DNA of 30,004 nt from JBHWPB01 sp043424675. GTDB taxonomy: Bacteria > Bacillota > Bacilli > Lactobacillales > Carnobacteriaceae_A. The notes beneath the pieces are model-generated. The model was not told where the DNA came from. It saw only the letters and a program-made list of their open reading frames with translations, and did no database searches. Below, piece by piece: positions 15,314 to 24,225 of the stretch. Each line of letters begins with the position of its first letter. Within the stretch, counting starts at the first letter, position 1. Both the position numbers and the translations under genes were made by a program. The stretch is taken from NCBI GenBank assembly GCA_043424675.1, contig JBHWPB010000063.1, positions 1 through 30,004 of the forward strand, given 5' to 3'.

Positions 15314-16663
15314 ATGGAAAATTATAGATATTTACCGAACACAGAACAAGATAGAAAAGACATGCTCGAAACTATTGGAGCAGAAAGCGTTAAAGAGCTT
15401 TTTGAAGACGTTCCTGAAGAGGTATGGACGACTGGAGATATGGGTCTCCCAGAGGCTCTCAGTGAGTTTGAATTATTAAAACACGCAGGTGAATTGTCCA
15501 GTAAAAACGTTACAGCAACAGACGTACCTTACTTCCTAGGCGCTGGCACATACGACCACCATATTCCGTCTGTAGTAAATCACATCATTATGCGACAAGA
15601 ATTTTTAACTGCATACGTGCCTTACCAGCCTGAAATTTCTCAAGGGGAATTACAAGCTCTCTTTGAATGGCAGTCTATGATCTGTGAACTCACAGGTATG
15701 GATGTTTCCAACTCTGGTATGTATGATGGCTACAACGCTTTAGCAGAAGCAGCAAACCTTGCAATAGGGCAAGTGAGAAAGTCGACTAAAGTTTTAGTAT
15801 CTCAAGCAGTTAACCCACAAGCACGCGAGATTTTAGATACATACGGATTTAGTAAAGAGTATGACATTGAGACTATCGGTCTAGACAACGATGTTACTGA
15901 TCTTGAAGAATTAAAAGAGATGTTAGATGACGAAACAGCTGCTGTGATCGTTCAATACCCTAACTTCTTTGGATCAGTAGAAGATCTAAAAGAGATTAAA
16001 GAAATTCTAGAAGACTCAAAAGCTTTGCTTATTGTATCTTCAAACCCATTAGCTCTTGCTAAATTAGAAGCTCCAGGGAAATTAGGTGCTGACATAGTGG
16101 TAGGAGACACTCAGCCATTTGGTATTCCGATGTCATTTGGAGGTCCACACAATGGGTATCTGGCTGTAACAGATAAACTAAAACGTAAATTACCTTCACG
16201 TATTGTTGGTCAAACATATGACGAAGATGGTAAACGTGGTTTTGTAATGGCTTTATCTACCAGAGAGCAGCACATCCGTCGTGAAAAAGCGACTTCAAAC
16301 TACTCTTCAAACCAAGCACTTTATGCCTTATCTTCTGCCATTGCTTTCTCAGCCTATGGAAAACAGGGTGTACAAGACTTAGCACAGCGTAATATTACAA
16401 ATACGCACTACTTAGCTCAGCAAGTAGAAGACAAAGGTTTTGAAGTAGTAAACAAATCTCCATACTTCAACGAATTCCTTGTTAAGTTAAACAAGCCGGT
16501 TGCTGAAGTGAATAAAGCTCTCTTAGACCATGAATTCATGGGTGGTTTTGATGCATCAGAAGCATATGGAGAAGACAATGTTATGTTAGTATGTGCGACT
16601 GAAAAACGTACAAAAGAAGAAATGGATCAATTTGCTGAAGCTTTAGCGGAGGTGGCAAAATAA
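15314..16663 (+). CDS. gcvPA: Glycine dehydrogenase (decarboxylating) subunit 1
   Basis: This 449-residue protein is the N-terminal half of the split P protein. With GcvPB it decarboxylates glycine and loads the aminomethyl group on lipoyl-GcvH. Typical stretches are the start ENYRYLPNTEQDRKDMLETIG, FLGAGTYDHHIPSVV, TAYVPYQPEISQGELQALFE, GMDVSNSGMYDGYNALAEA and GRIVGQT-like SRIVGQTYDEDG. It ends cleanly and the gcvPB start codon follows the stop with no gap, so the two subunits are coupled and made in equal amounts. AAAGGAAAGGA precedes the ATG. Confidence 0.97.
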   Translation: MENYRYLPNTEQDRKDMLETIGAESVKELFEDVPEEVWTTGDMGLPEALSEFELLKHAGELSSKNVTATDVPYFLGAGTYDHHIPSVVNHIIMRQEFLTAYVPYQPEISQGELQALFEWQSMICELTGMDVSNSGMYDGYNALAEAANLAIGQVRKSTKVLVSQAVNPQAREILDTYGFSKEYDIETIGLDNDVTDLEELKEMLDDETAAVIVQYPNFFGSVEDLKEIKEILEDSKALLIVSSNPLALAKLEAPGKLGADIVVGDTQPFGIPMSFGGPHNGYLAVTDKLKRKLPSRIVGQTYDEDGKRGFVMALSTREQHIRREKATSNYSSNQALYALSSAIAFSAYGKQGVQDLAQRNITNTHYLAQQVEDKGFEVVNKSPYFNEFLVKLNKPVAEVNKALLDHEFMGGFDASEAYGEDNVMLVCATEKRTKEEMDQFAEALAEVAK

Positions 16664-18193
16664 ATGAATTTAACTGAATTAAATGAATATAATTCTTTGA
16701 TTTTTGAAATTTCATCTGAAGGACACACAGCTTACGACTTGCCTAAAAATGAAATTGAAGACTATGATTTAGATGCGGAATTGGAGAGTCACTTAGTTCG
16801 TGAAGAACCAGCTGAACTTCCAGAAGTTTCTGAGTTACAGTTATTACGTCACTATACAGCCCTATCTCATAAAAACTTTGGAATTGAATCTGGTCCTTAC
16901 CCGCTAGGTTCATGTACGATGAAGTACAACCCTAAAGTAAATGAGGATATTGCTGCAATGGACGGGTTTGCTAATATCCACCCAAGTCAACCTGCAGAAA
17001 CAGCGCAAGGAGCTCTTCAGTTGCTATTTGAACTTGAAGACTACTTAGCAAACATCAATGGGATGGATCACTTCTCCTTACAATCCGCTGCAGGAGCGCA
17101 AGGTGAATTAGCTGCTCTATTAACCTTCAAAGCATACCATGAAGCAAATGGAGACGGAGAAACACGTACGAAAGTAATCGTTCCAGACTCTGCTCACGGT
17201 ACAAACCCAGCAACTGCTATGGTTGCAGGTTACGATACAATTGAAATTCCATCAAACGAAGAGGGAACCGTAGACGTAGAAGCATTAAGAGCTGCCGTCG
17301 GTGAAGATACAGCTGCAATTATGTTAACAAACCCTAACACGGTTGGTCTTTACGAAAAAGATATCACAGAGATTGCAGAAATTGTTCACGATGCAGGTGG
17401 ATTATTATTCTACGACGGAGCAAACTCTAACGCAATCCTAGGCATCTCTAACCCAGGAACAATGGGATTCGATGCCGTTCACTTGAACTTGCATAAAACA
17501 TTCTCTGGTCCTCACGGTGGGGGCGGACCTGGATCTGGACCAATCGGAGTAATTGATGAATTGAAACCATTCTTACCAAACCCACGTATTGAAAAAGAAG
17601 GGGACAAATTCGTTCTAAATAGCGAAGACTACCCACAATCAATCGGACGCGTTAAAGGTGGATTTGGAAACTTCGGTGTTAACGTTCGTGCATACTACTA
17701 CATCAGAGCATACGGATCAGATGGTTTACGTCAAGTATCTCAAGATGCTGTACTCAATGCGAACTATCTCAAAGCGAGAATTCAAGATTATTATGAGGTT
17801 CCATTCAGAGATCAGTACTGTAAGCACGAATTTGTAGCGACAGCTAACTGGCAAGTTGAAGAAAGCAATGTTAATACAAAAGACATTGGTAAACGCTTGT
17901 TGGACTACGGTGTACACGCACCAACAACTTACTTCCCACTGATCGTTGATGAAGCGCTCATGATTGAGCCGACTGAGACTGAATCAAAAGCTGATTTAGA
18001 TAAAGTTGCAGATGCATACATTCAAATTGCTAAAGAAGCTAAAGAGCAGCCAGAACTTGTTCAAAGCGCTCCACACAACACTTCTGTGAGACGCCTAGAT
18101 GAAACAACTGCTTCTCGTATGCCAGTTCTAAAGTATGACCCTGAAGCGGCAGAAGCACAGAGAGAAGTTTCAGAAGCAGCTCGAGCTAAATAA
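16664..18193 (+). CDS. gcvPB: Glycine dehydrogenase (decarboxylating) subunit 2
   Basis: The 509-residue product is the catalytic half of the split P protein and holds the pyridoxal phosphate lysine, Lys278, in the LNLHKTFSGPHGGGGPGSGP motif. Other markers are GIESGPYPLGSCTMKYNP, DHFSLQSAAGAQGELA, PDSAHGTNPATA and LMIEPTETESK. GGAGG within the last codons of gcvPA serves as ribosome binding site. The protein runs about 20 residues beyond relatives such as Bacillus GcvPB, ending in an Ala/Glu-rich tail after LDETTASRMPVLKYDP. This tail is the only unusual feature. Confidence 0.97.
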   Translation: MNLTELNEYNSLIFEISSEGHTAYDLPKNEIEDYDLDAELESHLVREEPAELPEVSELQLLRHYTALSHKNFGIESGPYPLGSCTMKYNPKVNEDIAAMDGFANIHPSQPAETAQGALQLLFELEDYLANINGMDHFSLQSAAGAQGELAALLTFKAYHEANGDGETRTKVIVPDSAHGTNPATAMVAGYDTIEIPSNEEGTVDVEALRAAVGEDTAAIMLTNPNTVGLYEKDITEIAEIVHDAGGLLFYDGANSNAILGISNPGTMGFDAVHLNLHKTFSGPHGGGGPGSGPIGVIDELKPFLPNPRIEKEGDKFVLNSEDYPQSIGRVKGGFGNFGVNVRAYYYIRAYGSDGLRQVSQDAVLNANYLKARIQDYYEVPFRDQYCKHEFVATANWQVEESNVNTKDIGKRLLDYGVHAPTTYFPLIVDEALMIEPTETESKADLDKVADAYIQIAKEAKEQPELVQSAPHNTSVRRLDETTASRMPVLKYDPEAAEAQREVSEAARAK

Positions 18194-18241
18194 GATTCTC
18201 AAGGCATAAGATTTACCTCGCTGAAATAACTTAATACATAG

Positions 18242-18280
18242 AAAACCTCTGACTATAACACATATAATCAGAGGTTTTTT
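18242..18280. terminator. Bidirectional-looking terminator after gcvPB
   Basis: AAAACCTCTGA (18242-18252) pairs perfectly with TCAGAGGTTTT (18268-18278), flanked by A residues before and T residues after. It ends the gcvPAB transcript 48 bases past the stop. Confidence 0.88.
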
Positions 18281-18331
18281 GATTTTATACAAATCTTCGA
18301 GCGAACCGCCTATCTTCAGTGAACGAGGAGT

Positions 18332-18369
18332 TGCAAACGCTTGACAATCCCCTGGCTCGATAGTAGCAT
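18332..18369 (+). promoter_or_regulatory. Promoter with cre-like element before the lactate oxidase gene
   Basis: A consensus TTGACA (18341-18346) and TAGCAT (18364-18369) are 17 bases apart. Overlapping the -35 is TGCAAACGCTTGACAA (18332-18347), which resembles a cre site but has one extra base in its right half. A second possible -10, TATAAT at 18405-18410, lies downstream with a poor -35. The rest of the 317-base gap between gcvPB and lctO shows no gene or strong structure apart from the terminator at 18242. Confidence 0.55.
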
Positions 18370-18510
18370 AGGAAAAATCGGTTTTATGCAATATAAAACT
18401 AATATATAATATCGTTGTGTTAAAGAACTGTTTGGCAGATAAGACGGCCCCAGCTTCACAGATAAACAAACACAACAGAAATTACTGAAGAAATTTTGAG
18501 GAGGAGTAAT

Positions 18511-19633
18511 GTGTCTAAAGAAGAAGCAAATTACGTAAATGGTTACGAAGCTAGTAGGGCTGAACAGCCCCTTTCCTTTTTGAATGCTTATGACCTGGAA
18601 GAAGAAGCTAAAAAGGTTATTCCCAAAGGTGGATACGATTATATCGCAAGCGGAGCAGGTGATTTATGGACACTAGAAGAAAATATAAAGGCATTCAACC
18701 ATAAGTTGATCGTACCAGAAGCATTACAAGGGATGAAATCTGTAGATCAAACCACATCCATTCTAGGTGAAACTATCTCTACTCCTATCATCATGGCGCC
18801 CACAGCCTCACATGGCTTAGCGAACAACACAAGCGGAGACGGCTACAGCTAGAGGAGTTGCTGAATCGGACACTATCATGACGATTAGTTCATCTGCTAA
18901 TCGCACCCTTTCAGAGATAACAGATGCTGCTCCGGAATCTCCACAGTGGTTCCAGTTCTACATGTCGCCGGATGATGGGATCACACAAAAAATTCTAGAT
19001 GAGGCTGTAGAAAACGAGATGAAAGCTGTAGTGCTTACAGCTGATGCCATCGTAAGTGGGAATCGAGAAGCAGATATTCGCAATAAATTTACTTTCCCAC
19101 TCGAAAGACCTATTGTGAAAGCTTATCAGTCTAGAGAAGGCCATTCGATGGCAAACCTCTCAGATCCATTTAAAAAGGATTTAGGTCCCAAAGACATCGA
19201 ATTAATCGCTTCGCATACTGGGTTGCCTGTGATTATTAAAGGGATCCAATCTGCGGAAAGCGCACACATTGCAATTGAATCTGGAGCCGATGCTGTTTGG
19301 GTTACAAATCACGGTGGACGTCAATTAGATGGAGGTCCCTCAGCATTTGACTCATTACCTTATGTTGCAGAAGAGGTGAATAACCGTGTACCAGTCATTT
19401 TCGACAGTGGAGTTCGGAGAGGTCAACATGTCTTCAAAGCACTGGCAGAAGGTGCTGATTTAGTTGCTATAGGGCGACCTGCCATCTATGGGTTGGCTTT
19501 AGGAGGAGCTCAAGGTGTCAAATCAGTTTTTGATTACTTCAAAAAAGAGTTAGAAATGGTGATGTACCTAGCTGGAACTAAAAATATTGAAGACATCAAA
19601 AGTACTACTTTACGTGATAACCCCTATGCTTAA
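18511..19633 (+). pseudogene. lctO: L-lactate oxidase family protein, single frameshift
   Basis: The two frames 18511-18852 and 18842-19633 together encode a complete FMN-dependent alpha-hydroxy acid oxidase like Aerococcus lactate oxidase, which turns L-lactate and O2 into pyruvate and H2O2. The first part has NAYDLEEEAKKVIPKGGYDYI and PIIMAPTASHGLA. The second has WFQFYM, LTADAIVSGNREADIRNKF, VWVTNHGGRQLDGGPSAFDSLP (shown here as NHGGRQLDGG) and VIFDSGVRRGQH, ending LRDNPYA. The frame changes at about 18841, where one extra G after GAC restores family spacing when removed. All catalytic Tyr, Arg and His positions I can check are kept and no other stop occurs. It is therefore either a very recent mutation or a sequencing error. 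GTG at 18511 follows GAGGAGG. Confidence 0.88.
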
Positions 19634-19665
19634 GCTTGATTGTATAGTAGTAAAGGAGAAAAGAA

Positions 19666-20547
19666 ATGAAATTAGTAAATCTGAAACAGAATGGAGAAAT
19701 CAGAGTTGGTATTAAAACTGAAAAAGGGATCTTAGATGTGCAAACAGCAGGAGATCAGTTGTCTCAACCTGCTCCAGCGAGCATGGAGCAATTAATTCGA
19801 GAAAATAGAATGCACGAGATCAAGGATATATTAGAACAAGCTGTACAAAATCCACATCAGTTCGACTTTCTAGCAGAAGAAGAAGTTTCATTTGCACCAG
19901 CTGTGATTGATCCCGAAAAGATTCTATGTGTCGGCCTCAACTATTTAGAACATGTAGAAGAAGCGCAGACCGAAGAGGTACCGGATGAACCAGTTATTTT
20001 CAGTAAATTTAATAACACGTTAGCTGCACATAAGGAAACTATTCCTATCCCAACCAGAGGAGAGCAGTTCGACTATGAAGCGGAACTAGCGCTTGTCATT
20101 GGGAGGGAAGCAAAAGATGTATCTGAAGAAGAGGCTCTGGACTATGTATTTGGATACAGCGTGAGCAACGATTTATCCGTCAGAGACTTACAATTCAAAT
20201 CAGGACGTCAATGGCTTTTAGGGAAAACACCTGATAAGTTTGCTCCCGTAGGTCCTTATCTCGTAACAGCTGAGAGTATAGACCCCACTCATTTGGATAT
20301 TTCTTTGAAGCGCAATAGAAAAACAGTCCAATCTTCTAATACAAAATATATGATTTTTGATTGTGCCACGATTGTCAGTTATCTTTCAAAACACATGACC
20401 TTGAAACCAGGAGATTTAATTTTGACAGGCACCCCAGAAGGAGTCATACTAGGTTATCCTGAGGAAGATCGCAATTGGTTAAGCGAGGGAGAAGAGCTGG
20501 AGGTATATATTGAAGGTGTCGGAACATTAAGAAATACTTTCGGTTAA
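19666..20547 (+). CDS. Fumarylacetoacetate hydrolase (FAH) family protein
   Basis: The 293-residue product has the FAH fold signature: ILCVGLNYLEHVEEA, then the metal ligands Glu138 and Glu140 (FDYEAELALVIG) and Asp169 (SVSNDLSVRDLQF), followed by WLLGKTPDKFAPVGPYLV and DLILTGTPEGV. FAH-family enzymes cleave or decarboxylate acylpyruvates, oxaloacetate or catechol breakdown products. The substrate cannot be told from sequence alone. The gene starts 32 bases after lctO, with AAAGGAG before the ATG, and is probably transcribed with it. A pyruvate-type substrate would fit that pairing but is only a guess. Confidence 0.85.
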   Translation: MKLVNLKQNGEIRVGIKTEKGILDVQTAGDQLSQPAPASMEQLIRENRMHEIKDILEQAVQNPHQFDFLAEEEVSFAPAVIDPEKILCVGLNYLEHVEEAQTEEVPDEPVIFSKFNNTLAAHKETIPIPTRGEQFDYEAELALVIGREAKDVSEEEALDYVFGYSVSNDLSVRDLQFKSGRQWLLGKTPDKFAPVGPYLVTAESIDPTHLDISLKRNRKTVQSSNTKYMIFDCATIVSYLSKHMTLKPGDLILTGTPEGVILGYPEEDRNWLSEGEELEVYIEGVGTLRNTFG

Positions 20548-20603
20548 TCTGGGAGCCTCATAAAATTTATCGGAATCATTGTGTATGCTAAAAAAATAAA
20601 AAA

Positions 20604-20639
20604 GGGAGTGGCTTGTCTCTGAAGGCAAGCCACTCGTTT
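20604..20639. terminator. Shared terminator of the FAH gene and msrC
   Basis: GAGTGGCTTG (20606-20615) pairs with CAAGCCACTC (20626-20635). It has T residues on the plus-strand exit and a longer T-rich tract on the minus-strand exit. It separates two convergent genes. Confidence 0.88.
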
Positions 20640-20662
20640 TACGTCTTAAATTATTTAATAAT

Positions 20663-21127
20663 TTAAATTTCATTTTTGAGAGCAAAGTGATGTTTTGTAA
20701 AGACATCAGCGAACTCTTCAAGTAAGGCTCTATCCTCTTCATTAAATCTATTTTTTACTGGAGCATCTACGTCTAAGACGCCGATGACCTCACCTTCTTG
20801 AATCAGAGGGATGACGATTTCAGATTGACTTGCCGCATCACATACAATATGACCGGGAAATTTGTTCACATCTTCAACTATAATACTTTCTTGGTTGACA
20901 AATGCTGTTCCGCAGACGCCTTTGCCTGGGTCGATACGGAGACAGGCAGGCTTCCCTTGGAAAGGACCTAAGATAAGTTGGTCTCTCTCTTCTTCATAAA
21001 AATAGAAGCCCACCCAATTAATTTCATCAAAATACTGATTCAACAAAGCGCTGGCATTACTTGCATTAGCAGTAAAGTTTTCTTCCCCTTCGATTAAAGC
21101 TTCAAGCTGTTTTATCAATAAATTCAT
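20663..21127 (-). CDS. msrC: Free methionine-(R)-sulfoxide reductase (GAF domain)
   Basis: The 154-residue product is a single GAF domain with the full signature of free-Met-R-sulfoxide reductases: NWVGFYF, LGPFQGKPACLRI, GKGVCGTA, and FPGHIVCDAASQSEIVIPL. The cysteines Cys62, Cys72 and Cys96 have the same spacing (10 and 24) as the catalytic and resolving cysteines of the E. coli enzyme. It repairs free oxidised methionine, a useful trait in a bacterium that could make H2O2 through lactate oxidase. The start at 21127 has GGTGAT upstream on the minus strand, and a TATAAT box (complement of 21153-21158) lies behind it with no good -35. Confidence 0.93.
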   Translation of the reverse strand: MNLLIKQLEALIEGEENFTANASNASALLNQYFDEINWVGFYFYEEERDQLILGPFQGKPACLRIDPGKGVCGTAFVNQESIIVEDVNKFPGHIVCDAASQSEIVIPLIQEGEVIGVLDVDAPVKNRFNEEDRALLEEFADVFTKHHFALKNEI

Positions 21128-21239
21128 AATATCACCATATTCCTCAGATTTATTATATATTGAATCTATGGTAACATAAAGTAGAGTATTTTTGATATAG
21201 TTGAAGTGTTGACTTTATTTAAAAGGGAGGGATAAGTCG

Positions 21240-22943
21240 GTGCCTGAACCAATTATTTTATTTATCATCATAGTAGCGCTGATAGCGATAACTGTCTTTA
21301 TCTTAAAACGTTATAATTATAATAAGATCGATAGCTTAAATGAATCAAAAGTTAATCTATTCGAAGATTCTATAGACGAGGATTATCTCAAAGCGAGTCG
21401 GCTTAATATGTCAGGAGAATACCAAGCACAATATCAAGACTTAGTAAAAGAATGGGATGATGTTCAGACCGATCATTTCCCATTGATAGAGAATTACCTT
21501 TACGATGCAGAAAAATCAACAGACAAATGGAAATTTATCCAAGCTTCTCATAAGATGGAAGAAGCAGAAGATGAGATAGAGTTTATTGAAAGTGAAATGG
21601 ACCGTCTTTCCAATAGGATTGAAAATTTCATGATTTATGAAACAGAGAATAGCAAGCGCGTTCAATTACTGAAAAAACAATACGAAGCTGTAAGAAAAAA
21701 GTTATTGACTCACAGTTTTTCTTTTGAGCCGGCAATAGCAGCTTTAGAAGAAAAGCTTTCAATAATAGAAAATCAATTCCATGATTTTTTCGAAACTTCT
21801 CAGAGAGGAAACCATGTTAAAGGAGAAATGATCCTCGAAGAATTAGAGAAAAAAATAAAGGATATAAAAGAGGATATTAACATTATCCCGCAACTGCTCG
21901 AAAGAATAGATGATTTTCTACGTTTAGATTTAGAAGATATCGAAACGGGCTATAAAGAATTAAAAGATATGCGCCTCTCCTTTGAAGACGATACTATTTT
22001 AGAAGATGTCGAAAACTTGCATGAGTCGCTCGATACAGCGAAAGATGAGATAGAAAAACTGGAATTAGAGGAAGCGAACCATCGCATTGATCAAATAGAT
22101 GATCATATTAACGATCTCTTCGGTGAAATAGAAGAGGAATATCAAGCTTACCAAAACGTTAAGAAAGATATCGGTCGTCTGCGTTCGGCATTCAACTATT
22201 TAAATGAAAAGAATCATAAAATAAAAATCGAAACAGATCGTTTGAGCCAGAGCTATTTTTTAACTGACGAAGTTTTAAGTTTTGGCGGTCAAAATGAAGA
22301 GGATGTTAAAAAGTTAAAAGCGCATTATGAAAAGGTCGTTTCCAATCTGAATAACAGTGAAGTCATTTACAGTAAAGCAGATCAGTCGATTAATGATGTC
22401 TTCGACAAAGCGAAGAGTTTATATGAACTTCAAAACGATTTTCTAGAGTCATTAACAAGTTTACCAGATGAAGAGCAGGAGATTAAAGACTCCGTTAACC
22501 AGTATGTGTCTGATATGAGAGTGATGAAGAGAGAGATGGAAAAACTCAATCTTCCGGGCGTCAAAAAACAATATCAAGATTTATATGACTATACTACTTC
22601 AGAGATTAAAGGAATCGCTACTCAATTGAACCGTCTCCGGCTAGATATAAGGTTGGTCAGAGAACTAGACAACGAAATTCAGCAGCTGGTTGCTGAACTG
22701 AAGAGTATCACCAATCAACATATCCATGATGTTTCAATGATTGATGAACTCCTCCCCTTTCTCAACCAAAATTTAGAGGAAGATCCAGAATTAAGGGAGG
22801 CCATTAAAACCAGTGAGTATTACTTTGGAATAGAACATGATTATGAAAAATCGTATGAAACTTTGAAAGATATAGTGGAAGAGATTGCTCCCGGACATAT
22901 CGAAGAAGTTGAAGAGAAACTGAATGTGGATTACATTAAATAA
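21240..22943 (+). CDS. ezrA: Septation ring formation regulator EzrA
   Basis: The 567-residue product begins with one membrane helix (about 4-22, PIILFIIIVALIAITVF) followed by RYNYNKID. The rest is a long, charged, almost wholly helical cytoplasmic region with spectrin-like coiled-coil repeats, the known shape of EzrA. EzrA binds FtsZ, limits Z-ring formation away from midcell and links division to wall synthesis. Length matches the family. GTG at 21240 follows GGGAGG by about ten bases and puts the helix at the very N-terminus. It stands upstream of the cysteine desulfurase and thiI, a common Firmicute order. Confidence 0.95.
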   Translation: MPEPIILFIIIVALIAITVFILKRYNYNKIDSLNESKVNLFEDSIDEDYLKASRLNMSGEYQAQYQDLVKEWDDVQTDHFPLIENYLYDAEKSTDKWKFIQASHKMEEAEDEIEFIESEMDRLSNRIENFMIYETENSKRVQLLKKQYEAVRKKLLTHSFSFEPAIAALEEKLSIIENQFHDFFETSQRGNHVKGEMILEELEKKIKDIKEDINIIPQLLERIDDFLRLDLEDIETGYKELKDMRLSFEDDTILEDVENLHESLDTAKDEIEKLELEEANHRIDQIDDHINDLFGEIEEEYQAYQNVKKDIGRLRSAFNYLNEKNHKIKIETDRLSQSYFLTDEVLSFGGQNEEDVKKLKAHYEKVVSNLNNSEVIYSKADQSINDVFDKAKSLYELQNDFLESLTSLPDEEQEIKDSVNQYVSDMRVMKREMEKLNLPGVKKQYQDLYDYTTSEIKGIATQLNRLRLDIRLVRELDNEIQQLVAELKSITNQHIHDVSMIDELLPFLNQNLEEDPELREAIKTSEYYFGIEHDYEKSYETLKDIVEEIAPGHIEEVEEKLNVDYIK

Positions 22944-22953
22944 GGCAAACATA

Positions 22954-22995
22954 GAAATCTTCATCTTTTATAGCAAGATGAAGATTTCTTCATGT
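22954..22995 (+). terminator. Terminator after ezrA
   Basis: GAAATCTTCATCTT (22954-22967) pairs perfectly with 22975-22988 around a 7-base loop. The T tract after it is interrupted (TTCATGTTTATTTTTTT), so termination may be incomplete. Confidence 0.75.
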
Positions 22996-23003
22996 TTATT
23001 TTT

Positions 23004-23031
23004 TTGTTTTACAGCATAAATTTGCTAAAAT
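23004..23031 (+). promoter_or_regulatory. Promoter for the cysteine desulfurase-thiI pair
   Basis: TTGTTT (23004-23009) and TAAAAT (23026-23031) are 16 bases apart, and TGC directly before the -10 makes it an extended -10 promoter. The start codon lies 34 bases further on. Confidence 0.5.
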
Positions 23032-23064
23032 TGGAACGGAAATAAATAGAAAGTTAGTGAAAAC

Positions 23065-24204
23065 ATGATATATTTTGATAACAGTGCAACAACACGCATC
23101 CACCCTGATGCTCTAGAAACTTACAATACCGTCTCTAAAACAATATTTGGAAATCCATCTAGTCTGCATAAAGTAGGGGAGAATGCCCAAGCTTTACTCA
23201 CCCAATCAAGAAAGCAGATTGCGGAACTCATTGACTCTAAAGTGAGTGAAATATACTTTACAAGTGGAGGAACGGAAGGCGACAATTGGGCGATCAAAGG
23301 GACAGCTTTAGAAAAGTCAGAATATGGTAAACATATTATAACGAGTTCTATCGAGCATTCAGCGGTGACGAATGGGATGAAACAACTCGAAAGAATGGGG
23401 TTTGAAGTAACTTATCTTCCGGTCAATGCAGCGGGCCAGGTTAATCCTGAAGATCTGAAAAAAGAAATTCGTTCGGACACCATTCTAGTATCCATCATGG
23501 CTGTTAACAATGAAGTAGGCGCTGTTCAGCCACTAGAGGGAATTTGTCATGTGCTAGAAGACCATCCCCAAATACATTTTCATGTTGATGCTGTGCAAAC
23601 GCCGGGAAAAATTTCATTTTCTTTAGATAAATTAGACCGCATTGATCTGGCCGTCTTTTCTTCACATAAATTCCAAGGACCTAAAGGGGTAGGATTTATG
23701 TATATTAAAGAAGGAAGACGTATCCAACCACTTCTTTCTGGCGGAGGGCAAGAAAGTAACAGACGCAGCGGAACCGAAAATGTTCCTGGCATCGCAGCCA
23801 TGGCTAAAGCTCTTCGATTGACCATGGAAACCTTTGAAGAAAATGAAATTCGCTGGTCACAGCTCAACAGTAAAGTGAGAGAAAGTTTAGCTGCTAAAGA
23901 AGGGGTAACGGTTTTCTCACCTGCCGATGCGACTCCTTTTATTCTTTGCTTTGGCATTGAAGGAATCCGCGGCGAAGTCTTAGTGCATGCTTTAGAGGAT
24001 CAAGAAATCTATGTCTCTACAACGAGTGCTTGTTCTTCCCGCAGTCAAGATATTTCAAGTACATTATCGGCAATGCAAGTATCAAAAAATTATGCGACTT
24101 CTGCCATTCGCTTAAGTTTTAATGGTGAGAATACAAAAGAAGAAATTGATCAATTTTTACAAGTTTTTGACGAAGTATACACGAAGTTTAGTAAAGTTGT
24201 TTAG
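23065..24204 (+). CDS. nifZ: Cysteine desulfurase (NifS/IscS-like, ThiI partner)
   Basis: This 379-residue PLP enzyme removes sulfur from cysteine and holds it as a persulfide. It has the N-terminal MIYFDNSATTRIHPDALE, GNPSSLHKVGENA and TSGGTEGDNWAIKG motifs, the PLP-binding Lys202 in SSHKFQGPKG, and the active-site Cys323 in TSACSSRS. It stands 21 bases before thiI, as in Bacillus, where the dedicated desulfurase feeds sulfur to ThiI for 4-thiouridine in tRNA. The symbol follows that context; iscS-like is equally correct. The ribosome binding site is weak. Confidence 0.93.
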   Translation: MIYFDNSATTRIHPDALETYNTVSKTIFGNPSSLHKVGENAQALLTQSRKQIAELIDSKVSEIYFTSGGTEGDNWAIKGTALEKSEYGKHIITSSIEHSAVTNGMKQLERMGFEVTYLPVNAAGQVNPEDLKKEIRSDTILVSIMAVNNEVGAVQPLEGICHVLEDHPQIHFHVDAVQTPGKISFSLDKLDRIDLAVFSSHKFQGPKGVGFMYIKEGRRIQPLLSGGGQESNRRSGTENVPGIAAMAKALRLTMETFEENEIRWSQLNSKVRESLAAKEGVTVFSPADATPFILCFGIEGIRGEVLVHALEDQEIYVSTTSACSSRSQDISSTLSAMQVSKNYATSAIRLSFNGENTKEEIDQFLQVFDEVYTKFSKVV

Positions 24205-24225
24205 TGTAAGAAAGCAGGAGGTAAT

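Noticed and set aside
18170..18475. Minus-strand open frame of 101 codons in the gcvPB-lctO gap
   Set aside because: It runs through the terminator stem and the lctO promoter, has no good start site and reads as random sequence.
18835..18855. Programmed frameshift in the lactate oxidase gene
   Set aside because: No slippery heptamer, internal Shine-Dalgarno or pausing structure is visible at the shift, and the family is not known to use recoding. A mutation or read error is simpler.
23580..23957. Minus-strand open frame of 125 codons
   Set aside because: It is fully antisense to the cysteine desulfurase gene, has no ribosome binding site and no recognisable protein features.
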